From the NCBI GenBank assembly GCA_016716625.1, contig JADJVJ010000006.1, forward strand, positions 774,352 through 838,351: DNA of 64,000 nt, given 5' to 3'. Of this stretch, positions 25,742 to 34,612 are shown one piece after another. The position numbers and the translations under genes are program-made. The notes beneath the pieces are model-generated. The model searched no databases. It saw only the letters and a list, made by a program, of their open reading frames with translations, and was not told the origin of the DNA. The DNA comes from Nostocoides sp. (GTDB taxonomy: Bacteria > Actinomycetota > Actinomycetes > Actinomycetales > Dermatophilaceae). Within the stretch, counting starts at the first letter, position 1. Each line of letters opens with the position of its first letter.

Positions 25742-26551
25742 ATGAAGCGCAAGACGCCCTACGGGCTGCTCGCCGCACCGCTGCTTTGGCTCGTCGTCGC
25801 CTACCTGGGCGCCCTCGCCTCGATCTTCGCGACCGCGTTCTTCACCACCGACTCCTTCACCAACGAGGTTGTGCCGGGGTTCTCGCTCGACAACTTCCGG
25901 GCGCTCGCTACCGGGACCTACGCGGGGATCGTCGGCCGCACCCTGCTCATCGCCGCGCTCGTCACCGTGCTCTGTGTGGGACTGGCGGTGCCGTTCGCTT
26001 TCGTCATGGCGCGGGTGGTCCCGGCACGCTGGCGTTCGGTGGGCCTGGCCCTCGTGCTCGTGCCACTGTGGGCGTCCTACCTGGTCAAGGCCTATGCCTG
26101 GCGGGCCATGCTCCAGCCGGAAGGGGTGCTCGAGCGCACCCTTGGTGGCACCCCCGGGTATGGGTTCGTCGCGGTCGTGCTCACCCTGACCTACCTGTGG
26201 CTGCCGTACATGATCCTGCCCGTCTATGCCGGGTTCGAGCGGCTGCCGGAGTCCCACCTGGAAGCCTCGGCCGACCTCGGCGGCAGCGACTGGGCGACCT
26301 TCCGGCGGGTTGTCCTGCCCGCGCTCGGGCCCTCGATCGCGGCCGGCACCGTGTTCACCTTCTCGCTCTCGCTCGGCGACTACATCGCGGTGTCCATCGT
26401 CGGCGGCAAGCTCCAGATGCTCGGCACCGCCGTGCTCCAAAACAACGTCCTCGACCTGCCGTTCGCCGCCGCCCTCGGCACGGTGTCCGTGGTCATCATG
26501 GTCATCTACCTCGTCGCCATGCGACGCACCGGCGCCCTGGAGAACCTCTGA
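25742..26551 (+). CDS. ABC importer permease 1, PotB-like
   Basis: The 269-residue protein has six predicted membrane helices and the binding-protein-dependent transport motif (EAA loop) in HLEASADLGGSDWATFRRVVLPALGP. A good ribosome site (AGGAG) precedes ATG 25742. The order ATPase, binding protein, PotB-like and PotC-like is that of ydcSTUV-type importers. It overlaps the next permease by one base (TGATG). Confidence 0.92.
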   Translation: MKRKTPYGLLAAPLLWLVVAYLGALASIFATAFFTTDSFTNEVVPGFSLDNFRALATGTYAGIVGRTLLIAALVTVLCVGLAVPFAFVMARVVPARWRSVGLALVLVPLWASYLVKAYAWRAMLQPEGVLERTLGGTPGYGFVAVVLTLTYLWLPYMILPVYAGFERLPESHLEASADLGGSDWATFRRVVLPALGPSIAAGTVFTFSLSLGDYIAVSIVGGKLQMLGTAVLQNNVLDLPFAAALGTVSVVIMVIYLVAMRRTGALENL

Positions 26552-27372
26552 TGCTCAGACCAACCGGGGTTGTGCGGTGGGCGCTCTGGGCGTTCGCCGG
26601 TTTCGTACTCGCCTTTGTCTATGTGCCGCTCATCGTCGTCGGGATCAACTCCTTCAACCGCGACCGGACCTTCGGCTGGCCGCCCGCGGGCTTCACCACC
26701 CAGTGGTGGCAGACGGCGCTCACCGCACCCGGTCCTCGGGAAGCCCTGGTCACCTCGGTGTATGCCGGGCTGGGCGCCACCGTGATCGCGCTCGTCCTTG
26801 GCACCTTGCTCTCCCTGGCGCTGACCCGCTTCGACTTCTTCGGACGCTCGGTGGTCAACCTCCTCGTCGTGCTCCCGATCGCGCTGCCCGGCATTGTCAC
26901 CGGCCTCGCCCTGCAGTCGGCAATCTCCAACGTGCTCACGCCGGTCCTGGGGATCTCCGCGGGGCTCTTCACGATCATCGTCGGACATGCGACGTTCTGC
27001 ATCGTCGTCATCTTCAACAACGTCACAGCCCGACTGCGCCGGATGGGTACATCGCTAGAGCTCGCCTCGGCCGACCTCGGCGCGGGGCCGTGGACGACGT
27101 TCCGGCGGGTGACCTTCCCGTTGCTGCGCTCGGCCCTGGTGGCCGGTGGGCTGCTCGCGTTCGGGCTCTCCTTCGACGAGATCGTAGTGACCACCTTCAC
27201 CGCGGGTCCGGGGACCCCGACGCTGCCGATCTGGATCTACAACAACCTCTTCCGGCCGACCCAGGCGCCGGTGGTCAACGTCGTCGCGGTGGTGCTCGTC
27301 GTGCTATCGATCCTGCCGGTGTGGCTCGCTCAGCGGATCGGCGGCCGGGAAGCTGGCGCTTCTCGGTTGTAG
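26551..27372 (+). CDS. ABC importer permease 2, PotC-like
   Basis: The 273-residue protein has six helices and the EAA loop SLELASADLGAGPWTTFRRVTFPLL. The ends LAFGLSFDEIVVTTF and TLPIWIYNNLF are typical of PotC/YdcV. It pairs with the upstream permease to form the channel. After its stop, 27373-27420 holds two imperfect copies of GTCGTCGGGCGACTGTG with no clear role. Confidence 0.92.
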   Translation: MLRPTGVVRWALWAFAGFVLAFVYVPLIVVGINSFNRDRTFGWPPAGFTTQWWQTALTAPGPREALVTSVYAGLGATVIALVLGTLLSLALTRFDFFGRSVVNLLVVLPIALPGIVTGLALQSAISNVLTPVLGISAGLFTIIVGHATFCIVVIFNNVTARLRRMGTSLELASADLGAGPWTTFRRVTFPLLRSALVAGGLLAFGLSFDEIVVTTFTAGPGTPTLPIWIYNNLFRPTQAPVVNVVAVVLVVLSILPVWLAQRIGGREAGASRL

Positions 27373-27433
27373 TCGGGCCACTGTCGTCGGGCGACTGTGT
27401 CGTCGGGCCGACTGTGTTGTTGAAGGCTTGCGT

Positions 27434-27449
27434 TCGAACATATGTTCGA
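27434..27449. promoter_or_regulatory. LexA (SOS) box
   Basis: TCGAACATATGTTCGA is a perfect 16-bp palindrome and an exact fit to the actinobacterial LexA box TCGAAC-N4-GTTCGA. It lies 14 nt before the start of the HNH gene; a -10 box TATCAT (27451-27456) follows, 7 nt before the ATG. LexA bound here would block the promoter, and DNA damage would induce the gene. Confidence 0.85.
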
Positions 27450-27463
27450 CTATCATGCTTGGC

Positions 27464-28855
27464 ATGAGCAGTGTTGCCGTCCTCGAGCCAACCGCAGGTG
27501 CGGTGGCCGAGGGTGCGCGCCGCACTCTGCTGGGGCGAGTGGCCTGGCTGCATCGCCAGATCGACCGCATTGCGGACGCCGTGGCCACCGAGGCCGGGCT
27601 CATCGGTGGCGGGGAGGTCGCCGAGGTCGAGCGCGCCATTCGGCGACTCGAGGGGGTCAAGCTCGGCCTCATCGCGCGCGCCGACCGCGATGAGGCCCAC
27701 CGTCGACATGGCGCTACCTCGACCTCGGCCTGGCTTGATGGTTTGACCCATGCGGGCGGCGCATCGGCCTCCGCCCAAGTCGCCCTCGCCACCGCTCTCG
27801 ACGGCGGGCTTGAAGCGACCCGCTCGGCGCTCGGGGCGGGTGAGGTCTCCGCGAGGAGCGCTGCGATCATCGTCCAGGCGATGCGTGAGCTCCCGGCCGA
27901 CCTCACCGGGCGCGACCGCGGCAGGGTGGAGGCGGCACTGGTTCGAGATGCCCGGCGGCTCGACCCGGCCAAACTGCGCCGGCGGGCGACCCTAGCCCTG
28001 GCGGACGCCCAACGGAGCGCTGCCGAAGCGGCCGCCCATCAGGAGCAGCTGCTCGTGGACCAGGAGCGCCGCGCCTATCAGTGCGCCACGATCACCCTCT
28101 ATGACCGCGGAGATGGCACAACCAAGGGCGAGTTCGTCGTGCCCACCGGGGCCGCCCATGCGCTCAAGAAGGTGCTCGAGGCCATGACGGCCCCGCGCCG
28201 CGCCCGCAGGTTCACGCAGGAGAGCGCCGAGGACACCATCGCCGCCGAACTGCTGGGCGAGTCGGCCACGGCTCCGGGCGGCCGCAACGACGACTGGGCA
28301 GCCCTTTCGTGGGCCGAGCGCAAGGGGCGGGCCTTCACCGAGATCCTCGAGCACCTGCCGACCGACCGGCTGACGGGCCGGGTGGCCGCGACCGTCGTCG
28401 TCACGATGACCCTCGAACAGGTGGAAGCTGCCGCGGCGCTGGCCAGGGAGAGTGGGGTTCCCAGTGTCGGAGCGGTCGCCTGCGACACCGGGCATCAGCT
28501 CTCGACGTCGGCGGCGCGGCGGCTCGCCTGCAACGCCGGCATTCTGCCCGCGGTCCTCGGCGGGGCCTCACTCCCGCTCGACCTAGGCCGACAGGAAAGG
28601 CTCTTCAGCGAAGCGCAACGGGTTGCCCTAGCCACGCGGTACACGGAGTGCGCGGCCCGGGGATGTGATCGGCCGTACGCCTGGACCGAGCTGCATCACG
28701 ACCCGCCGTGGAGCAAGGGCGGTCCCACCGACCTCGACCATGCGATCCCCCTCTGCGGGGCGCACCACCGCCTTGTCCACGACCCCGCCTTCACCCATGA
28801 GGTGACGCGGGGGGATGGGGGAGAGAAGGAGGTTCGGTTCACCATGCGTAGATGA
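27464..28855 (+). CDS. DUF222/HNH (13E12-repeat type) protein under SOS control
   Basis: The 463-residue protein starts at ATG 27464, probably on a leaderless message. The N-terminal 320 residues form the helical DUF222 domain (RLEGVKLGLIARADRDEAHRR, GEVSARSAAIIVQAMREL). The C terminus holds an HNH nuclease motif (ELHHDPPWSKGGPTDLDHAIPLCGAHH), with a CxxxxCDRP zinc-type lead-in. These families are highly copied in actinobacteria, and several 13E12 genes of Mycobacterium tuberculosis belong to its LexA regulon, in line with the LexA box here. Their function is unproven, possibly mobile or DNA-damage nucleases. Confidence 0.9.
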   Translation: MSSVAVLEPTAGAVAEGARRTLLGRVAWLHRQIDRIADAVATEAGLIGGGEVAEVERAIRRLEGVKLGLIARADRDEAHRRHGATSTSAWLDGLTHAGGASASAQVALATALDGGLEATRSALGAGEVSARSAAIIVQAMRELPADLTGRDRGRVEAALVRDARRLDPAKLRRRATLALADAQRSAAEAAAHQEQLLVDQERRAYQCATITLYDRGDGTTKGEFVVPTGAAHALKKVLEAMTAPRRARRFTQESAEDTIAAELLGESATAPGGRNDDWAALSWAERKGRAFTEILEHLPTDRLTGRVAATVVVTMTLEQVEAAAALARESGVPSVGAVACDTGHQLSTSAARRLACNAGILPAVLGGASLPLDLGRQERLFSEAQRVALATRYTECAARGCDRPYAWTELHHDPPWSKGGPTDLDHAIPLCGAHHRLVHDPAFTHEVTRGDGGEKEVRFTMRR

Positions 28856-28886
28856 GCGGTGGGATTGCGGAGCCGCGGGCCGGATT

Positions 28887-28961
28887 CGGCGGCGGTCTGG
28901 GGCTCAGCAGCCGGCGGCGGTCTGGGGCTCAGCAGTCGGTGGCGGTCCGGGGCTCAGCAGT
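28887..28961. repeat. Three 25-bp tandem repeats
   Basis: Three consecutive units of the form CGGCGGCGGTCTGGGGCTCAGCAG plus one base (28887, 28912, 28937) differ at only a few positions. The last one overlaps the end of the DUF4395 gene: read on the minus strand each unit contains GACTGCTGA or similar, so the gene's final codons and stop have been repeated three times. Replication slippage is the likely origin. Confidence 0.75.
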
Positions 28962-29496
28962 CGGCGGGTACCCGTTCGGGCGTCGGTCGGCGGGTGGGGG
29001 CGCAGTCGACGCAGACCTCATCGTGGAGCAGGCCCCAGCGAACCAGCACGGCGAAGATCCGGCAGCCGACGCAGAAACCGAATGCCGCTTCAAGCCCCGG
29101 AAGGGCGATCATGGCGACGACGAGCACCGTGGCGGCTACCGGGGCTCCCGCCAGCGACAGGCCCACGATCGCCGAGCTCACCACCGCGCCAATGCCAGCC
29201 GCGAAGCGCTTCGGTGCGAACGCCGTCGGGCGGGGCGCGGTCGCCACCCGGGGGCGCAGCCAGCGGAGCACCGCCTGGGCCAACGGACTGCGGGCCGGGC
29301 CGCCCCACGCTCGCAGCGCGAAGTCCACCGCGAGCAGCCCATAGAGCCACCACTGACCGCTCACCAGAACGACGACACCGACCGCAAGGACCACCCCGGC
29401 GACCAGCCGAACGGTCACCTCGTCGACAACGGTGGGTACCGACCGGGGTGGGTCGAGGACGGCGGGGGGCGCCACGACATACGAGGGCGTCGTCAT
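28954..29496 (-). CDS. DUF4395 membrane protein
   Basis: The 180-residue protein has four predicted membrane helices: two at residues 30-60 and two at about 100-140. The conserved block EAAFGFCVGCRIFAVLVRWG, with its FCxGC cysteine pair between helices, identifies DUF4395. A second CxxC (EVCVDC) follows in the tail. The family is often linked to thioredoxin-like or sulfur-related proteins, but its function is unknown. Its 3' end runs into the 25-bp repeats. Confidence 0.8.
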   Translation of the reverse strand: MTTPSYVVAPPAVLDPPRSVPTVVDEVTVRLVAGVVLAVGVVVLVSGQWWLYGLLAVDFALRAWGGPARSPLAQAVLRWLRPRVATAPRPTAFAPKRFAAGIGAVVSSAIVGLSLAGAPVAATVLVVAMIALPGLEAAFGFCVGCRIFAVLVRWGLLHDEVCVDCAPTRRPTPERVPADC

Positions 29497-29586
29497 CTTA
29501 TGGACTCCATAACGTCAGGTGATGCCCCAAGGTAACCCACACGACGCCCCCGCGAAAATCGCGGTTCAGAGTGAGAGACGATCGCC

Positions 29587-30516
29587 TCAGACGTGCGCAT
29601 CGAGCCAGGCGATGAGCCCGGCCTCGACCTCGTCGCGGTTGGTCTCGTTGAGCATCTCGTGCCGCCCGCCGGGATAGAGCTGCTCGGTGACATCGGCAAC
29701 CCCAAGGCGACGCAGCTGCTCGGCAACCGCCTTCGGCCCCGCGCCATAGGCACCCACCGGGTCACGGTCACCGGACATGACGTGCACCGGCAACGTCCGC
29801 GGAATCCGCGCCACCGTCGCATCGGAGTTGACCGACGCCAACCCGCGCAGCAGGTCCTGGTAGAGCCCACACGAGGCGACAAACCCGCAGCCCTCATCGG
29901 CGACGTACTTATCGACCTCGTCGGGATCGCGTGAGAGCCAGTCGAACTTCGTCCGGGGCGAGTCGATGCCCTTGTTGTAGCTCCCGAAACTCAGCATGTC
30001 CATGAGCCCGCTGGGATGCCGCCGCCCCCGCAGCTTGCTCTGGACCGCAGCCACCACCCCGCCGGCCATCCCGAGAACCCCCGGATCCCCCGCGGTCCCG
30101 GAGAGGATGAGCCCGGCGAGCTCCGAACCGTGCTTGGCCGCGTACCCCCGGGCGAGGAAGGACCCCATGGAATGCCCCAGGAGGAAAACCGGAAGCCCCG
30201 GGTGCTCGCTCTGTGCGTGCCCGGTCAAGCGGTGCATGTCCTCGATGACGACATCGAACCCGTCCCCATCAGCGAGGTAACCCCGGGCCGGGGAGCGCGG
30301 AGCCGTCCGACCGTGCCCCCGGTGATCCTCGGCGTAGACGACATACCCCGCCGCGGTGAGCGCTTCCGCGAAGCGCGCATACCGGGCCGCGTGTTCGGCG
30401 AGTCCGTGCGCGATCTGGACCACCGCTTTGGGCGTGCTCCCCGCCGGCGGCGACCACCGGTAGATGTGCACCGAGGTGCCGTCGGGCGCATTGAGGGTCA
30501 GCGTCGAACTCTCCAT
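29587..30516 (-). CDS. Alpha/beta hydrolase, monoacylglycerol-lipase-like
   Basis: The 309-residue protein has the Hydrolase_4 layout: IAHGLAEHAARYARFAEAL, the oxyanion region YVVYAEDHRGHG, nucleophile elbow GHSMGS, acid in MSGDRDPVG and histidine in YPGGRHEMLNE. This pattern is that of monoglyceride lipases and lysophospholipases. No signal peptide is visible, so it is probably cytosolic. It lies 29 bp downstream of the serine hydrolase gene on the same strand. Confidence 0.9.
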   Translation of the reverse strand: MESSTLTLNAPDGTSVHIYRWSPPAGSTPKAVVQIAHGLAEHAARYARFAEALTAAGYVVYAEDHRGHGRTAPRSPARGYLADGDGFDVVIEDMHRLTGHAQSEHPGLPVFLLGHSMGSFLARGYAAKHGSELAGLILSGTAGDPGVLGMAGGVVAAVQSKLRGRRHPSGLMDMLSFGSYNKGIDSPRTKFDWLSRDPDEVDKYVADEGCGFVASCGLYQDLLRGLASVNSDATVARIPRTLPVHVMSGDRDPVGAYGAGPKAVAEQLRRLGVADVTEQLYPGGRHEMLNETNRDEVEAGLIAWLDAHV

Positions 30517-30545
30517 GGGCCCAGCGTATGCCGTGCCGCCCCGCC

Positions 30546-31883
30546 TCAGGGCGCGAGTGCGACGAGCGACGCAACGAGTTCGGACACCCCGAGATCGGCA
30601 GCCTCGACCTCCGGGCTGAACCCGAGCCGGACGACAACCAACTGGGCCGACGGCACGATGACGAGACGCTGGCCATCATGCCCCTGGGCCCAGTAGGTGT
30701 CCGCCGGCCAGCGCGAGTCGACGAGGGTGCCATCCGCCTGCCGGTTGACCCACCAGGCCGCGGCATACCCCTTCTCCTCGCTCTGCGGAGTCGCCTTAGC
30801 GGTCGTGGACGACTTCATCCAGCCCTCGGGGAGCAGCCGCTGCCCGTTCCATACCCCGTCCTGGAGGGCGAACTGCCCGATCGCCGCCCAATCACGCGGC
30901 GTCGCCCACAGGTAGGAACTGCACACCGGCGTTCCCACGGCGTCCGGCTCCCACACCGCCGAGCCGGTCCCCAGCGGATCGAACAGGAGGGTGCGCGGGA
31001 GGTTGGCCCGCTCGCGTCCGCTCACCCCGGCCTTGTCCGCGAGCGTCGCGCAGAGGATGTTCGTCGCCCCGCTGGAGTACTGCTGATAGGTCCCCGGCGG
31101 ATGCGCGAGCGGTTGCTTGGCCGCAAAACCGGCCATGTCCGGCTCGAGATAGAGCATCGCGGTGATCGGCGTGCCGAGGTCGTAGGTCTCGTCCCAGGTG
31201 AGCCCACTGGTCCCTCGGAGCAGGTCATCGACGGTGATATCCCGCCGAGAGTCGGTCCACTCCGGGCGCAGACCCTTGTCCTGGACGGTGACCTTTCCCT
31301 CCAGCGCGAGCCGGCCGGCGAGCAGGTTCGTGACGCTCTTGGCCATCGACCATCCGAGCTGCGGGGTCACCGCAGTGAACCCCTCGGCATACGACTCGGC
31401 AAGGATCTGGCCGCGTTTGAGGACCACGACGCCGCGCGTGCCGGGGACCTTCATCGCGGTCTCGACGAGTGCGGCGGCCTCGGTGCCGGTGTCGGCGAGG
31501 TCGGCCGTCGCGTAGGGGTTGCCGTCCGTGGTCACCTCGGCAGGTGCCGGCAGACTGGGCCGCGTCTCCGCCAGAGTGCAGCCGAATCCCGCTGTGTACC
31601 AGGCCTTTTGCTTGGAGAGCACGCCGAGTATGCCGGACTCGGTCACCGTGCGTGGGGCGTCGGTGTAGGAGCGCAAGTAGGGCACGAGCGGGTTCGGGGG
31701 CAGGTCCTGCGCAGCATCGGAACGGTCCACGAGCTGCTCGACAGCGCAGGCGTTGTGGGCGGCGTACCCGGTCGCCGTGAGCAACAACGGCTTGGCATAG
31801 AAGTAGCCCCCGACTCCCGCGGCAATGAGCAGGACAACGAGGACGACAAGTGTCCGCACGATGATGCGAGCAGCACGACCCAT
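30546..31883 (-). CDS. Membrane-anchored serine hydrolase, class-C beta-lactamase/PBP fold
   Basis: The 445-residue protein has one N-terminal membrane segment (about residues 8-28) and then a beta-lactamase-type domain: SxxK as GWSMAKSV, the YxN-like YSSGATN, and AQGHDGQRL as the likely KTG-equivalent strand. Family members include esterases, D-aminopeptidases and 6-aminohexanoate-dimer hydrolase-like enzymes. The active site faces outside the membrane. Substrate unknown. Two genes downstream encode only the lipase-like hydrolase and DUF4395. Confidence 0.85.
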   Translation of the reverse strand: MGRAARIIVRTLVVLVVLLIAAGVGGYFYAKPLLLTATGYAAHNACAVEQLVDRSDAAQDLPPNPLVPYLRSYTDAPRTVTESGILGVLSKQKAWYTAGFGCTLAETRPSLPAPAEVTTDGNPYATADLADTGTEAAALVETAMKVPGTRGVVVLKRGQILAESYAEGFTAVTPQLGWSMAKSVTNLLAGRLALEGKVTVQDKGLRPEWTDSRRDITVDDLLRGTSGLTWDETYDLGTPITAMLYLEPDMAGFAAKQPLAHPPGTYQQYSSGATNILCATLADKAGVSGRERANLPRTLLFDPLGTGSAVWEPDAVGTPVCSSYLWATPRDWAAIGQFALQDGVWNGQRLLPEGWMKSSTTAKATPQSEEKGYAAAWWVNRQADGTLVDSRWPADTYWAQGHDGQRLVIVPSAQLVVVRLGFSPEVEAADLGVSELVASLVALAP

Positions 31884-31973
31884 GGGCCGTACCGTACCTG
31901 CGCCGACAGCGGCGTGGCGAGATTCCGACGAACCCGCCCGGGAGCCCTCCCCGCGGTCCTACACTCAGCCGAC

Positions 31974-32654
31974 GTGAGGCTCATCGCTCCTAGCGGCCAG
32001 GGCCCAACCGAGGCCGCCCCTGCCATCCGACCGCGACGCGGACGCCCACCACGTCACAGCCGAGAAGAGATCGTCGTCGCGGCCTCCGCCATGCTCGTCG
32101 AGCGCGGATTCGCCCGGCTGCGCTACTCCGATGTCGCGCAGGCCACCGGCGTACCGACCGCGAGTATCCAGCACTACTTCCCGACGATCCACGAGTTGCG
32201 CCGCGCCGGCCTCTGCTACAACGTCCGCGAAGAGGCGCACATCCTCACCGCGGCGCTCGCCGACGTCGACGACCCCTGGGACCAGATCGACCTCACGATC
32301 CGCTTGAGCATCGGCGAGGACAGCGCGGACCGGCGCTACAGCTGGACACTCTGGCTGGAGTACTTCCGATCCACCGCAGCCGACCCGGTCGTCGCCGCCG
32401 ACTTTGTCGAGGTCGAGCGGATCTGGATCGACCAGACGATGGGGATCATCGCCGATGGCGTGGCCCGGGGCATGTTCCTCCTGGACTGCACCGTGGAGGA
32501 AGCGGCCCGTGAACTGCACGCGACCATCGACGGCTACGGCACCTCGCTCTCGATGGCCCACGACGATGAGGAGGCCCAGCGGATGATCGATGCCGTGCGC
32601 AGGTCCGCCCGCAGGCTGCTTTCCTACAACCGGGTCACCGCGGCCGTGGGCTAG
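31974..32654 (+). CDS. TetR-family regulator
   Basis: The 226-residue protein starts at GTG 31974. Its HTH is at residues about 27-75 (SREEIVVAASAMLVERGFARLRY, VAQATGVPTASIQHYFPTI). The C-terminal domain is rich in acidic and tryptophan residues. It is the first gene of an operon with an SRPBCC protein (9 nt) and a sugar/drug symporter, which it probably controls. Confidence 0.88.
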   Translation: MRLIAPSGQGPTEAAPAIRPRRGRPPRHSREEIVVAASAMLVERGFARLRYSDVAQATGVPTASIQHYFPTIHELRRAGLCYNVREEAHILTAALADVDDPWDQIDLTIRLSIGEDSADRRYSWTLWLEYFRSTAADPVVAADFVEVERIWIDQTMGIIADGVARGMFLLDCTVEEAARELHATIDGYGTSLSMAHDDEEAQRMIDAVRRSARRLLSYNRVTAAVG

Positions 32655-32663
32655 GTTTCCCGC

Positions 32664-33149
32664 ATGAGTTCCGTTTCCGGGCCGTCGGTGGCCCCCATCC
32701 TCGAGGCCGAGATCGAGATCAGCGCACCCCCCGCGGCCGTATGGCGGCTCGTGAGCGACCCCGTGCTCATGGGCCGGTTGAGCCCTCAGGTGCTCCGCAC
32801 CCGGATCCGCGGCGGGGGCCCGGCCCGGCTCGGCACCCGGACGTTCAATATCAACCGCAAGGGTCTGCTCCTCTGGGGTACCCGGGCCAAGGTGGTGTCC
32901 TTCGAGCCGGAACGGCACTATGCCTTCCGGGTCAAGGACAACTTCTCCATCTGGTCCTTCACCCTGGAGCCGACCGAGAACGGCACCCGCGTCATCCACC
33001 GCCGCGAAACCCCCGACGGCGTCTCCGGGATGTCGGCCAAGCTCACCGACCGGTTCATGGGCGGTCAGGCCGTCTTCACCGCAGAGCTCCAGCGCGGCCT
33101 CGGGCAGACCCTGCGCCGTCTCAAAGCCGAGGCGGAGCGCACCCGATGA
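32664..33149 (+). CDS. SRPBCC (START-like) hydrophobic-ligand protein
   Basis: The 161-residue protein has the polyketide cyclase/START helix-grip pattern: EAEIEISAPPAAVWRLVSDP at the start, WSFTLEPTENGTRVIHRRE in the middle, and a C-terminal helix ending in LRRLKAEAERTR. Members bind lipids or aromatic ligands, and some are enzymes. It overlaps the transporter gene by 4 bp. Ligand unknown. Confidence 0.85.
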   Translation: MSSVSGPSVAPILEAEIEISAPPAAVWRLVSDPVLMGRLSPQVLRTRIRGGGPARLGTRTFNINRKGLLLWGTRAKVVSFEPERHYAFRVKDNFSIWSFTLEPTENGTRVIHRRETPDGVSGMSAKLTDRFMGGQAVFTAELQRGLGQTLRRLKAEAERTR

Positions 33150-34612
33150 CCGCGACGCCCCACCTCCCGCCGGGGGCTGCCGGGGGCGACCATGCCGCCG
33201 TCGCCGACCTGGAGGGCGCCGCGCCGGGCGTCCGCCGCAACCGGTGGCTCTTCGGCGTCGGCACGGTGGGGCGCGACATGGTGTACACCCTCATCGCGTT
33301 CTGGCTCATCTATTACCTCACCGAGGTCCTCACCCTGAGCAACACCACCCTCGGCTGGATCACCGCAGTGCTCCTCGGCATACGGCTCATCGACGCCGTG
33401 CTCGACCCCATCGTCGGCGGGCTCGTGGACTCGACCCACACGCGCTGGGGGCAGTTCAAGCCCTGGCTCTTCTGGGGCGGGCTCGTCTCCGGGGTGTTCA
33501 CCGTGCTGCTCTTCACCGACACCGGGCTCACCGGTGGACAGTTCGTCGTCGTCTTCTGCTTCATCAACCTGCTCTGGGGGATCGCCTGGGCCACCCACGA
33601 CATCGCCTACTGGGGGATGCTGCCGGCACTCTCGCTCAACCCCAGCGACCGTGAGTCGATGGCCTCGGTGGCCAAGGTGTTCGCGACCATCGGCCTCTTC
33701 GTCGTCGTCGCCGGCGCGCTGCCCTTCGTCGACGCGCTCATGGCCGCGGGACCGAGCCAGGTGCAGGCCTGGATGTGGCTCGCGGTGGCCTGCTCCACCG
33801 TCATGGTGCTCGGCCTGCTCATCACCATCCTCGGAGTGCGCGAGCGCCGGGACGTCGACCTCTCCGGGGAGCGCGTCACGGTCCGCGAAATGTGGCGCAC
33901 CGTGACCCGCAACGACCAGCTCATCTGGGCGGCCACGGCCTTCATGCTCTTCATGTTCGGCAACGGGCTCACCGGCACCTTCGGTCCGTACTTCTTCAAG
34001 TACGTCTACGGCGACGCCAAGGTGTTCGACACCTTCGTCATCTTCGTCGGCGTCGGGCAGCTCCTCGGGTTCGCGCTCTTCCCGGTGCTCGTGCGGCGGC
34101 TGGGACGGCCCCGGCTGTTCTCGATCGCGGTCGTCGCCATGGTCCTGGGCTACCTCGCGTTCCTTGTCGCGCCACGCAACTTGCTCCTCTACGGCGCCTG
34201 CGCGGTGCTGCTCTTCTTCCTGGCCTCCAACGTCATGCTGCTCATGCTCGTCTTCCAGGCCGACACCATCGAGTACGGCCAGTGGCGGCTCGGGCAGCGC
34301 AACGGGGCGGTGACCTTCGCGCTCCAGCCGTTCATCAACAAGGTCTCCGGCGCGCTCAACACGGCCGTCGTCGGCGTGGTCGCCATCTTCTCGGGGATCA
34401 ATGAGGCGCAGACCCCGCAGGACGTGAGCGACGGTGGCCGGTTGCTCGTCAAACTCGTCATGCTGCTCGTCCCGGCGCTGTGCATCGTCGCCTCGTGGCT
34501 GGTGTGGCGGCGCAAGTTCGTCATCGACGACGCCATGCACACCCGGATCGTCGAGGACCTCGCCGCCCGCGGTGACCTGCACGCCCCGGTCGAGCACCCC
34601 GCCAAGACCTAG
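33146..34612 (+). CDS. GPH-family cation symporter (sugar/glycoside type, MFS)
   Basis: The 488-residue protein has twelve predicted membrane helices. It shows GPH features: RLIDAVLDPIVGGLVDSTHTRWGQFKPWL after the second helix, with the D-P-x-x-G and RWG-F-R/K-P signatures, AYWGMLPAL, and FQADTIEYGQWRLGQRNGAVTFAL in the second half. Such carriers take up glycosides, pentoses or hexuronides with H+ or Na+. It ends the tetR-SRPBCC operon and overlaps the convergent ogt gene by 4 bp. Confidence 0.9.
   Translation: MTATPHLPPGAAGGDHAAVADLEGAAPGVRRNRWLFGVGTVGRDMVYTLIAFWLIYYLTEVLTLSNTTLGWITAVLLGIRLIDAVLDPIVGGLVDSTHTRWGQFKPWLFWGGLVSGVFTVLLFTDTGLTGGQFVVVFCFINLLWGIAWATHDIAYWGMLPALSLNPSDRESMASVAKVFATIGLFVVVAGALPFVDALMAAGPSQVQAWMWLAVACSTVMVLGLLITILGVRERRDVDLSGERVTVREMWRTVTRNDQLIWAATAFMLFMFGNGLTGTFGPYFFKYVYGDAKVFDTFVIFVGVGQLLGFALFPVLVRRLGRPRLFSIAVVAMVLGYLAFLVAPRNLLLYGACAVLLFFLASNVMLLMLVFQADTIEYGQWRLGQRNGAVTFALQPFINKVSGALNTAVVGVVAIFSGINEAQTPQDVSDGGRLLVKLVMLLVPALCIVASWLVWRRKFVIDDAMHTRIVEDLAARGDLHAPVEHPAKT

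Noticed and set aside
27373..27420. Short repeats as a CRISPR or mini-array
   Set aside because: There are only two imperfect copies, directly adjacent and without spacers.
33065..34597. 510-codon minus-strand frame
   Set aside because: It is opposite the GPH symporter and consists largely of Glu/Asp/Gly/His runs, a shadow of membrane helices.
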